Assembly: GCA_943704495.1 (NCBI GenBank)
Contig: CALSCR010001289.1
Span: 1-49,644 of the forward strand
Source: Pigoraptor chileana
Lineage: Eukaryota > Opisthokonta > Filasterea
DNA length: 49,644 nt
Direction: 5' to 3'
The position numbers were made by a program, and so were the translations under genes. Positions 1 through 10,526 of the stretch are shown here, piece by piece; within the stretch, counting starts at the first letter, position 1; every line of letters starts with the position of its first letter. Under the pieces are notes generated by a model. The model did not search any database and was not told the DNA's origin. It saw only the letters and a list, made by a program, of their open reading frames with translations.

Positions 1-74
1 TGTATGTATGTATGTATGTATGTATGTATGTATGTATGTATGTATGTATGTATGTATGTATGTATGTATGTATG
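1..74. repeat. TGTA tetranucleotide microsatellite
   Basis: Almost perfect tandem TGTA units run from the window edge to about base 74, decaying into TGTATATATG. The array probably continues outside the window. The open frame across it is only the repeat translated. Confidence 0.95.
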
Positions 75-559
75 TGTATATATGTATTTGGCGGCTACCT
101 GAGTTTGCACATTTTGTATTCCGCAGATTGCGACCCCAAACCAGCCGGAATCGTGGGGCTTTGACGCAATTCGCCGCGCCCTCTCCGACGCGACTGCCCC
201 ACCGCTGCTTAGCTGAGGACAGATGCCGGTCAAGAATCGCGTGTTGCAACGGCGCTGCTCTCTTGCTTGCGGTCTGCCACGGCAAGGCCCCGCGATATTG
301 ATGTCAAACGTCTCTTCTCGCTGCCGGCTTGGGCCACTTCTCCTATGCAAATGCCTTGCTACATAGTTCATCGCCATGTGGTAACTCAAGCCGACGTTCA
401 TTTCTGTCTCCCGCGGCGCGGCGGCCGAGCTCAAACGACGCTACTCCTCGTGCGTCGCGAATGTGTCACCGAACCATCTGAATTACAACCGGCGTCGGGC
501 CACCCCTTACACCTCGTCACAGCGTATCGACTGCCTTTAAACATGCACGCGCTTCCTGT
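75..559. other. Intergenic, no gene seen
   Basis: Nothing with conserved protein motifs or convincing splice sites was found. The short open frames on the plus strand have no recognisable content. It lies downstream of the small minus-strand gene that ends near 560. Confidence 0.5.
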
Positions 560-1491
560 TCATCGACCTGTGCAGTAAAAGGAACAGAATTGAATCTCAT
601 TATGGGGGATCACTTGCGCCACCTGAATAAAAATCTGCTATGACGGCTTCGTTGTTGGGTCCGTACAGTGATGGGGAACACAGTGATGGGAATTGCCAGT
701 GCGCACCTGAAGTGATGTTGCTTGTGCGAGGCGGCCAATGATGGCTGCGTTGCCCAGAAGCAGCGTCTTGCAGGCAGCCGCGACCTCCTGTGCATTATGA
801 AGTCAATGATAAGTGTGTGCACGTGCTGTGCGTGGCTGCGAGTTGTGGCTCGTCTCACACGAACGAACGAGGCTATATTTCAGTTTGGACGAAGACAGAC
901 TCAGGGAAAGGGGACTGTGAGCAATGACTGTTCTGGCTGTGCATGTATGTGTGTGATGCCCTCACCGCCCGCCGTTCCGCAATTTCGAGAGCCTCTTTCG
1001 ACAAGAGCGCCGTTGATTCTGTGAGGGTGCGCAGCCGCTGGACGAGCCGCACTGCGTTGGGAGTCTGCATCGCAAGGTTCGATGCAAACGCACGGTAGCG
1101 GGTGTGAGTCTGTGCGCAACGTGAGCAGGAACTCTATATGGTCTGCTGGGTGTGCAGGCAGGCGAGGCTGTGACTGGCCCCGCGCATCGAATCGAACAAT
1201 GATGGTCCGTCCACTCAAAAGTCAGACCTAAACACCCTCAATAGTCAACTCACCAACGGATCTTCGGCCCGCTCCATGAGATCTACTTCAAGTCGCCGCG
1301 TGACCACATTCAGCTCTGAATCTAGCCGCTCGAACTGAGACAGCATGGGGAATTGGTGGTTGAGTCTTCCGTTTCATACCTTCATGCAACCAACAGAAAC
1401 GGCCAAGCTTAGAGGCGCGAAAGCTTACCAGCACCTCCACCTGCGCAAAGGCGTCCTCCATCTCCAACTGAATGAGCTATTTGGTGTACGT

Positions 1492-1523
<32 letters not shown>

Positions 1524-1644
1524 CAATCGTGTGCGTGAATCGAAAGCCGTAGAGCGATATGTCTTCGTCTCGTATTCGGACTAATATCTCTGCCAACACT
1601 TGCAGTGATCCGGAGAAAGACTCTTCCTTGGCCACTGAGCACAT
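560..1644 (-). CDS. Small coiled-coil protein, uncharacterised
   Basis: I do not recognise the family. Five exons join in frame on the minus strand, all in phase 0: 1467-1429, 1334-1254, 1064-966, 787-707 and 622-560. Each inner junction has an AG acceptor and a GT donor (GTAAGC, GTGAGT, GTGAGG, GTGCGC). The joined peptide is helical and heptad-like, with pieces such as FERLDSELNVVTRRLE, LVQRLRTLTESTALLSKEA and LLLGNAAIIGRLAQ, so a coiled-coil subunit of about 140 residues is likely. The first exon is unsure: an ATG at 1644 opens MCSVAKEESFSGSLQ, but its donor is poor. The last exon is also uncertain, because reading through the GTGCGC donor at 706 gives another short end. It lies tail-to-head behind the KASH5-like gene. 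Confidence 0.45.
1496..1523. repeat. TG microsatellite
   Basis: About 28 bases of TG repeats, within the first part of the small coiled-coil gene, probably intronic. Confidence 0.85.
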
Positions 1645-1758
1645 TAGCACAATAGCAACATATGCGTTCTTATAGATGGTTCGAATCGGCTAATACGGAA
1701 TCGGAATCCAAACTTGACTGACTGACATTTAAGTTTATCGGTATGGAGTGACACGCTA

Positions 1759-1764
1759 AATTTA
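1759..1764 (-). terminator. Polyadenylation signal AATAAA
   Basis: AATAAA on the minus strand lies about 70 bases after the stop of the long coiled-coil gene ending at 1832, in an AT-rich patch. Confidence 0.5.
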
Positions 1765-1831
1765 TTAATAAAAAAATTTTCAAATCTGAAACAATTTGGC
1801 GCCATTAGTCACAGACAACTACTGGCATACT

Positions 1832-4800
1832 TCACATGACTGCGGGCCTATCCACAAGAGACACGATGCGGGTAAAGAAGAAGTGCAATGGAGTCCCCGG
1901 TGCATGGCACGCGTCGACATTCTCGCCCGCCCACGCGCCGACTGCGGCCAGCACCGCAGCCACAAGCCACAGCACAAGTACGGGCAACAGCCACCGGCCC
2001 GCCTGCCCCCGACGCCACGCCCCAGCGGCCCCGGCGCCATCCACACGCACTGCAAGGGACGCCTCGCACGTGCCCAGGCGCTGTCTCAGGCTTTCGAGAT
2101 CACCCCAAACACGCGCGCGCATGCCTGCGTAGTAGCCCTCGCGGTACACGCCGTGGCCAAGCTCCTCGGCGGCCGCGGGCGATTCCGATGGGTCCCACGC
2201 GAGCTTCCCTACAGCGTCCTCACACGACACGCGCACCACGTCAAGCACTGTCGCAAGTCGCTGCTCCGCTGAGCGGCGTCGATCGACTGACGGAGCGACA
2301 ACGCTTTCCTGAAGGTTACGCACGACGCTCACGAGGCTGCGCGCAGTGAACGCGGCGTGCGCATTCATGTCGTTCAGTTTTCCCCGCAAAGTCTCGCGCT
2401 CGGCAATCGCACGCTTTGCCTGAGCCTCCGTCTCATGAAGCTTTGTCTCAAGCTCGCAATTCTGCCCGACAAGCGTGTCGACGCGGCGGGCGATTGCAGC
2501 CTGGCCAACGCGCGACCTCTCGCGGGTCTGCAGGAATACCTGTGACGCGACGCCGTTGACAGCGTCGAACGCGTGGGTGAGCACGTCCAGTGCAATGCTC
2601 TTCTGCCCCCCTTCTTCTTCGTGTGCAACAAAAAAGCTGATGCCCTTCTGTAGTTCAGCGCGAACGTAATCCATCTTGCGCACAAGGGCGTCGTCCTCGG
2701 CGAAAAAGGCGCCGGGCGACAATGGGACGGTGCTGGTCGGGCGGCTGGGCTGCAGCTCGTGCAGCTCTGTCGTGAGCTCCTTTTCGCGGGCATTCAGGTC
2801 TTCAATGCGTCCAATCGCACTTTGCAAATCGGCGTCCAGCTGGTCCGCGCGCGCCAGAGATGCCTGCAGGTCGTCGCGGGCCTGGTCAGCCGCCGCACGC
2901 ATTGCGTCGCACTCGTTCTGCATGGACTGAAGGGCAGCCTCGTTTGACGCGGCGCTCGCCTGCGCATCCGACAGCTCCTGCAGAGGCAGCGTGATGGTTT
3001 GTATTGTTCGCGGGTCCAGATGGATTAATCAGTCGGCACGACTTGATGTGCGTTCAGCATCAAACATATTAATTCGGCATGAAATGTGTGGATGAGTCCA
3101 ATGAACGACTTACAACAGCGACAACAGAAATTTGTGTTTCAAGCCGGGTTCGCGCATCATTTGCCTTGGACTAACGGGAACGACCACTCAAAACAAAAGA
3201 CATCGAAACACTGCCAATTTGCAAATAACTACAAGTAACAGCACACAGGCCCTCGGCACCCACCACATCCTTTTCCGCCAGCGCTCTTTCGTGCGCTTCT
3301 GTCTCGCGCTCAAGGTACTCCATTTTCACCTTTAGTCGCGATACGAGAGCGTCGTGCGACTGTGGGGCAGTTGAAGCCCACCGAGTGTGTTGAAGTGGGA
3401 GGGATGAAGCCATACGAAAGAAAGAGCACACTTTAGTGAATTGCGGGTTATCAAGAACCGGCAATACACTGCACACCCACTGCTCAATTCCCATGCACAG
3501 ACATATCCTCATTCGTACCTCCTTCAGCGCCTGTGACTGCTCCTCTTCCATCAGTGCGCGGCGGCGATAGTCATCAACGCTGCGCTTCAACAGCTCGCAT
3601 TGCCTGCAGGAGGGCGGCAAGAATATGCAGTTATGAATATTGACCCACCACAAAAGCGATGGGGAAAACGAAGCGCACATCACTCCCGCAGCAAGCGTGG
3701 CAACGTGCACATGCGGGGATCCGTGACCAGCAATCAACATACGGGGCGCTACACTCACGATGATAGTTCCAGGACTTTCCGCTGCTTATCGCCAAGATCA
3801 GCCTGGAGAGCAGCCACATCGGCATCTGCGCCAAATACGGCCTCGGTCGATGCGTGGGCGTCGATCGTGGACTGCCGCAATGATTCGCGCACGCTTGCAA
3901 GCTCCATTTGGAGGTCCTCCACGGTCTGCTTGAGGTTCGTCGCCTCACGTGACAGCCGCTGCGCCTCCCGCTTCTGGTCTTCGGCCTCCCTTTGGGATTC
4001 CGCCAGCTGCCGCTGGCCGTCCTCGGCATGTGCAAGCTGCTGTCGAAGCGCGCGCGCCTCCGCTTCTGAACTCGCTCTCGCCTCTCGCTCAATCTCCATG
4101 GCACGGGCCAGACCCATTTCGCCAGCCAATTGGTCCCGCGTGCTTCTCAGGTCGCGCTGGACTGCTTCCAGTTGGCGCATAAGCCCTTGAACCTCTGCTG
4201 ATAACGCCTCGACCTCTGCATCGCGGCGTTTGATCGTGTCCTCCGCATTGCTCAGGAGGGCTTCCGAAGTGGCATGCCTTTCACTCAGCTGACGGAGTAG
4301 GTCTTGCTCGTGTGCATGCGCAGCGGCGAGGTCCGATGACGCAGTTGTGAGGGTCGCCGCATGCTCGCGGGCTCGATCAGCCGCGACGGCAGCCTCCCGT
4401 GCCCTGTGTTCGGCATCCGCAAGGCGCGCTTCTAGTTCGGCAATATACCGCACGTGACTTGTGTTTTCAGCGCGCAGACCCTCCACGGCGGCACGCAGGG
4501 ACCCGGCATCCTTCTCGAGAACTCGCAGCGCTTCCACTTCCCGTTCGAGTCGTGCTGTTTCGCGGCTGCGGGTGGCAAGCTCATCGCGGAGGTCGCCAAC
4601 TTCTTTCATCAGAGGGCTCTTGCTCGGGGACTGGGCTATCGACGACTGCTGCCGTTCGAGGGTCTGCAGTCGCTCCGTCGCAATCGCCAGTTGGGAGGAA
4701 CGCGCGGATGCGGCATGGAGCTCCTGCCGCAATTCGTGGGCGTCCTGCGTCAGCCTTGCCACTATGCTGCCTGATTCGTCCAGCCGTCTACGCAAGGCAC

Positions 4801-6529
4801 TCGAATCCGCTCGAGCCGCATCAAGTTCAGCACGCGCATGCTCCCTCTCGAGATCGAGACCGGAAATTCTCGCATTCTGTCTGTGTGTCTCTGCGGTGAG
4901 AGTGCGCAATTGTTCATGGGCGATGGTGAGTTCGTGCGAATGCACTCGCAGCGAAGTCACCTCCCGGCGCAGGTCTGCTGCCTCCTTCTCACTATCCGCC
5001 AATTCTTGTTGCATCCTCGTGAAGTCGCGCAACTTCGCCTGTGCGGCGTCCCGCTCGGTGGTCATTCGCTCAATCGCGCCCTGAAGCTCACGGTTTCGCT
5101 CCTGCACCTCCCGCAGCATACCCTCATTTGCGAACGCACTCTCCTCGAGAAAGGACATATGCTCCTCGTCCCGTGATATCTCATCAACAACACTGAGTGC
5201 CGCAGTCACGCCATCGTTTTCGCGCCGGGTGATTTCTTCGACGACGTCCGAAATGCGCAAGTCAACGTCCCCGCCAATACTGCGCGAAAACTGCTCGGCG
5301 GCTTCCTTTTCATGGAGGCGCGCGTGAAGTTCCTCGATCTTCTGGTTGAGCGTCATGACCATTTTTGCTAGGCGTCCAGTGTCGGCCGTTGCCTCGTCAG
5401 CCTCTGCCCGAGCAGCGTCTGCTTCTGTCAGCGCCGCCTCCAGTCGTGCCCGCAGCACATCGTTCTCTGCCGCGCGCTCGGATGCCTCCGCAAGCCGCGC
5501 TTCAAGGTTGACCAACTCGAGCCCCTGGTCCGCCATGCGACGCTCCCGATCTACCACAGTAAGGCCATCCGTCTCTCGCCTCCGCAACGTGTCTGCAAGA
5601 GACTTGTTCTCTGTCGACGCCGCGTTCAACTGCGTACGAAGCTCATCGTTCTCGCGCCGCAACTGCTGAACAGACTCGCGCGCCTGCCGCTCCACCCGCA
5701 CCTCACGTCGCAGCTTCTCGCACTCACTGGCAAGTCGCGCGTTCTCTTCGTACTGCTTTTGCATTTCACTATTCAGTTGTGTGTTTTCCTGACGAAATTT
5801 CCGGAGATGTGCTTCAAAGTCAGCCGCGGCTCCTCGATCGGAGGGCGATCCACGAAAGCCCGTTCCCGAGGGCGTCGCGTGGGAAGAACCGGCGGCATAC
5901 ACTCCACGCCCGCGCCCGTTTGCGCCGCGCCCGCCAGCTGTTCCCGGTGTGAAACAATTCGCATATTCTCCAAGGTCGTCAAGGGCAAGCCCGCGACCAG
6001 GCACGCCAGGGGACACAGCAGCACCAGTTATGCTTGCACCACCATGTGAGCTCAGATTAGCGCGCTTTGTGGACGTTGGCAAATCTCGGTGTGATGCAGG
6101 CGGCGACGAAGAGTATACTGTTGCGGTCACAGGTGAGTGGAAGGAGGCGACACGCGAAGCGCCTGTTTTGGGCCTGTCAGGGCTGCCAGAGGGGGTCCCA
6201 GATAGAGGTGTTCGAGGTGTTGCATCGTAGATGCCGGCCTGAAGCGCGATCCACGACACCATCCGCTTGCGGTAGGTGTCAAATGCAACAACGCCGTGAC
6301 CATCAGGATCGAGCATTTTGCGGAGGCTGACAAGCTCGTGCTCCGGCAAAGCAGCGCCATCCGGGAGAGAACGCAAATAGTCAATGATGCTGGGCACAGA
6401 AGCTGTGTCGTCACTATCGTGGTGAAGGCACGAGCGGAAAAGATCCTCAAGCAGCGCTTCCTGGTCGGCGTTGATCTCGGCGACTCCACTCCGCACATAT
6501 GCGGGTGCGGGAGACGCGCGCCCGTTCAT
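1832..6529 (-). CDS. EF-hand / long coiled-coil / tail-anchored protein, KASH5-like plan
   Basis: Four exons: 6529-3759, 3603-3519, 3359-3264 and 2977-1832. They join with consistent phases to about 1365 residues. The ATG at 6529 was chosen because the frame further upstream has only a TTG. Residues 24-95 look like two EF-hands. The second loop (DPDGHGVVAFDT, from residue 74) has Thr instead of Glu at position 12 and the first is degenerate, so calcium binding is doubtful. A Ser/Gly/Pro-rich stretch follows, then roughly 1000 residues of heptad-rich coiled coil. Near the end is one hydrophobic helix (WLLPVLVLWLVAAVLAAVGA) and a 31-residue tail with a single Cys. EF-hands, coiled coil, membrane anchor and short lumenal tail is the plan of KASH5, the nuclear-envelope dynein adaptor. 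The tail ends RPAVM, not the classical PPPX, so the KASH assignment is inference. Other tail-anchored golgin- or ER-type tethers are possible. Confidence 0.8.
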
Positions 6530-8240
6530 GGTTGTGCGGACACAAACCCCCCAAGACGGCTGCAATATTCAGACGAATTCAGGCCAGCGTTCCGCTTCGC
6601 CCACGTTCTCCCTCGATCCACAGTGCCTATGCGTGTTCATATCGGAGCGTCACAACAAGTATTGTGCAAATAAGAGTATTGTGCACAAAGTGAGCTTTGT
6701 GTTCCGATCGGCGGTGATAGTGGGCAGAATGTGCCGCGACAATAACAACACCTTTAAGCAAAGTGGCACCATGTCTGCCTCTGCATCCCCCTTTGTTGTT
6801 TCGGCCTATGAATGTGACTGTCCACGCCTTTGACAATGAATCACAGCAGGTACTTAGTTTCACTGACTATGAGCCACACTTTGACAAATTAGACTTTGAG
6901 AGCATAGTGAAACACTTGAATAAGTACATCGAGTTTCGCGCCAAAAATTCAAAAATTTGGGGGATTATTCCGGATGGACAGGATTAGCCCCCCATCCCCC
7001 CCCAAATTGTCGTTCGCACAAATCTCCGTCTCTGCTGAAATCATTGCCGAACTGACATAATTAGTTCATGTTTGGATGACTTCAGTTTATTTGAGTACTG
7101 AGGGTCCTTGTCATGCTTCGGTGCAAGAGCGCATCCAAGCTGAGCACTAAGTGTTGTATTGTGTCCAATTAAGTCAGCTCTCATCAAATTTGGGCAATTG
7201 CCACCTCTGAAGCTACCCGGAACTCTGGCCGGTCAAGGCTTTCCTAATGACTGCAGCAGATCTGCAACTGATATATCAGCAATGCTCAACCCATTTTGTC
7301 ACGAGTCCATTGTCTCCGATGCGTCTGTGAGAAACTAAAGAGACGGGCCTCTCTCTGATTGAACAACCTCATAGCTCCAGTCAGAGCAAAAGCGTGCGAA
7401 TGGCATAATCCGACTCATACAATTCGCAGTAGTATAATTGCTTTGAAATGTTAATTATTTCCCCCACTCACTACTGTGTAGGGGTCTTGGGTCTACATGA
7501 AATGTTCGATGTATATAAACTGCCTGATGTGATGTGCGTGTTCTGGAGTTCCATGCTCTATTTTAGGCGATTGGCCCCCCAGACGGACACTATTGCCCAC
7601 ACGTCTCACGTGCGGCTGCAGGGGTGTTATTTTCGCCACACTCGGTGCGAATTATGTCGACGGGGGGTGCACGCGACCGATTTAACTTAGAAAAGGGCCG
7701 GCAAAAGGCGGGCGAACAGAGCCCATCGCCCATTCATGCGCGCCAGCTGTGCAGACCTGCTTACTAAATCGGCGTGCGATTTCCAATAGAATCACTCTGA
7801 TACATTGGCAATACTGAGGGAGAATTATTTTTGAAACCCAATCGTATTGACAAGATCGGGTGTAAGGAAGGGAGCATACTCAATGCAACCACCATAGTGA
7901 GTGCCATACAGACTAGTGACCATTGGGATGGACACTCATGACACACGCACACGCACATTACTCACACGAACAACTCACACTTTCCCTCTCATTTTGGGAT
8001 GCAACTACAGCAAGTTGTCGTTCTCATCCGAGGTGGTGGCCGCCAAACAGCCTTGCACGCACCAAGGGTGTGACGTGAAATTCATCCCTTCTGGTCTTCA
8101 TCTTGTCCATACAAGCGCAGTATTATTTTTGAAACCCCGATCTCGCTTCCGCAGGCACGACACCGTCTCCAATATTTTGTGCTGATTGTAATATTCTAGC
8201 ATCGATAGGCGGCCTCAGGGCACTAAATATTGCCGCGGAT
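6530..8240. other. Long AT-richer intergenic region between divergent genes
   Basis: About 1.7 kb separates the minus-strand coiled-coil gene from the plus-strand LOV gene and should hold both promoters. No conserved protein was found. A 59-codon frame at 6811-6990 is the best ORF but has no recognisable motif. A 16-base word, ATTATTTTTGAAACCC, occurs at 7824-7839 and again at 8122-8137, about 105 bases before the LOV start codon. Confidence 0.6.
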
Positions 8241-10000
8241 ATGGCGTCGGCGGCAGACGTGAATACGCAGAAGCGGCAAAATGAGTCCCCGACCGAAGTG
8301 GTCAAGCGTGCGCGTATTGAACATGAAGTGAATGACTTATCCGACGACAAGAAGCTCTCTTCGGTGCTTGTGGAGGCGGCACTCTCTGAATGCATCCGGC
8401 GGAAACAGCCTTCGAATGCCAAGGCGTCTCCGCGCGCGCCAAAGAAGGGAAGGGCGGCCAGCAGGCGCGACATGAACAACGATAACGCAAGCCGCAAGTC
8501 TGGCTCTGTGATATCCCGACACGAACTCCGAATGGACCGCCACGAGCTGGCGATGCCCCAGGACGTGCTTCAATTTGTCCATCTTCCCCCTTGTCGCCTC
8601 TGGCATAAAGACCGCACCAGCTTTGATCTTGCGGGTCTGCTTGCGGCCGTGTCACTACACCAGACGAGCAACTATTACCGCCAGGTGGATCTTAACACTG
8701 CGTTTTGCATTACGGACTGTCGTCTCCCTGATAATCCAATTGTGTATGTGTCGACTACATTCGAACGGTTGACGGGCTACAAGGAAACATTTATTCTGGG
8801 CAAGAACTGTCGGTTTTTGCAGGGCCCGAATACGGACCGCCGGATCGTCGACAGAATGTGCGAAATGGTGAAGAAAAATGAGGAGTGTCACTTTGAGGTG
8901 ACAAATTATCGTGCGGACGGGCGGCCTTTCTTGAACTATCTGTCCATCATGCCCGTGCGTCTGGGACCGAAGCAGGAGGTTGTCTTTTTCGTCGGAGTGC
9001 AGTCGGACACGCCGCCCGTTGGCGTGGGAACCTGGGCGCCGTGGATGCCCGAGGGACAGCGGCCCTTTGCGCAGTCGCAGTCGCAGCACCAGCACCAACA
9101 CCAACACCAGCACCAACACTCACTCCAGAGACCTCAGGCGCACTATCCCCAGGACGCCGGTCGGTCGGCGCTCATTCCGGCCCCCGCGCATATTTCGGCG
9201 CCCCCTATGTCATGGGATCCCATGATCGCCCTTCCCCAGTGAGTCTTCTCTTCTCTCTTTGTTGTCCCTTATCCTGATGCCTAGGCGTCTCTCAGTACAA
9301 CTGCACCCCTTGCACCTTCATCGCTGATCCTTCCCCTCCCCTTCGTCAATTCAGCATGCAAGCCGCCCGTGGTTATTTTCCGCAATCTACGTACCTTCCT
9401 TTCCGAACCCAGCGATCCACTGAGGTTCTCACGCGATTCCAAGCCCCGCAATACCAGCATCAAGCACCTCCTATGTACGTCGCGTGCCATCGCATGATGT
9501 TGTGTCGTGTACTGTGCTGACATTGGAGCTAACCGATTTTGATGCGTTTTGCTGTTGTGCGCAGGATGAACCAATTTGTTGTCGGTCGGACAGATTCGCA
9601 GTCTGCCTTGCAGGGACCGCCGTCTCCCCCGAGCTCCGGATCCATGCGCACTGCTGAGGCGGCTGCAGTGTCGGACGCACAACTGCACGGAGACCACAAT
9701 GCTCCCCCGCGCGACCCCCTCCTCCACGTTGACGTTGCCGCATCTGCTCCTTTGCGGTGCGCTCTGGCCTATGAAAAGCGTCCAGACGCCTGGAGTGTTG
9801 AGGACGTGTGTCAATGGGTTGATTCGCTGCTGCTTCCACAGTACAAGGGCTCGATCCGAACCAATGCGATCGATGGAAATCTCCTCCTGAGTCTGAGTGA
9901 GGAAGAGCTGCAAAACGACGTTGGCGTTGTCAACAACCTGCACCGGAAGAAGATTGTCCAATCGATTGCCATGCTACGAAAATTCCTCGGGCTTTCATGA
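8241..10000 (+). CDS. LOV-SAM blue-light photoreceptor protein
   Basis: Three exons (8241-9238, 9355-9474, 9565-10000; phase 2 at both junctions) give 517 residues. Residues about 145-256 are a LOV-type PAS domain with the flavin motif GKNCRFLQG. Cys190 is the expected photo-adduct cysteine. NYRADGRPFLN and FFVGVQSD supply the flavin-contacting Asn and Gln. The best-known relatives are fungal VVD/ENVOY/WC-1 and other short LOV proteins. Residues about 447-514 are a SAM domain (WSVEDVCQW, then GNLLLSLSEEEL), a protein-protein or polymerising module. The N-terminus has basic nuclear-signal-like patches (VKRARIE, APKKGRAASRR), so a nuclear role is likely. Between the domains lies a Gln/His-rich, disordered tract near residues 283-297. 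Light-driven SAM oligomerisation is inference. No DNA-binding domain is visible. Confidence 0.93.
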
Positions 10001-10526
10001 CGGACTGGATAAGTTTTTGCGGTTATCTGCCTCGCGTTGCGCGTTTTATCTTTTGCGTCTGCGCTGCGTGTGCGTTTGCCTGCCTGCGTTGCGTCTGCCC
10101 ACATATATCATTGCACTCTGTCATGGTGCACCCACTCACATCAAATGTCATTGTATTAATGCAGCTGACTCAAAATTAATGCGGTGTGTGCCTCGTAATT
10201 TGTGTTGGGTGGTTGCATATTATTTGTGTGACCCTGCTGTTGTGGCTTCTGTTCATGTAATGTTCCACCGATCCGTCCGTCACCCAAGGAAAGGCTGGAA
10301 TAGATTGGGCAACAACTGGGACTGGTTTCACGGGGGATAATATATTGGGGCGATGTGACAAATTCGTGATTAAAATTGGACCCTTTTCGCATTAATTGCA
10401 CGGTGCGGCCGGGGATCGTGGGACTGGACTGAGTGCATCAGAGTCAAAAGAACGAGCCCTGCTGCATGTGCACGCACACCCACCAACGGTCGCTGCCATT
10501 CATCACAAGCAGAAAAGTAGGCAAAA
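10001..10526. other. Intergenic between LOV-SAM and FKBP genes
   Basis: This stretch holds the 3' UTR of the LOV gene and the promoter of the FKBP gene. No exact AATAAA was seen after the LOV stop. Open frames here are short and lack motifs. Confidence 0.6.

Noticed and set aside
1676-1692. GGTTCGAATC, a tRNA T-loop-like sequence
   Set aside because: The flanks do not form the T-stem, and no acceptor, D or anticodon arm fits at the right spacing.
6811-6990. 59-codon plus-strand frame starting MNVTVHAFDNES
   Set aside because: No homologous motif, no supporting splice or regulatory signal. A frame of this length is expected by chance in 1.7 kb.
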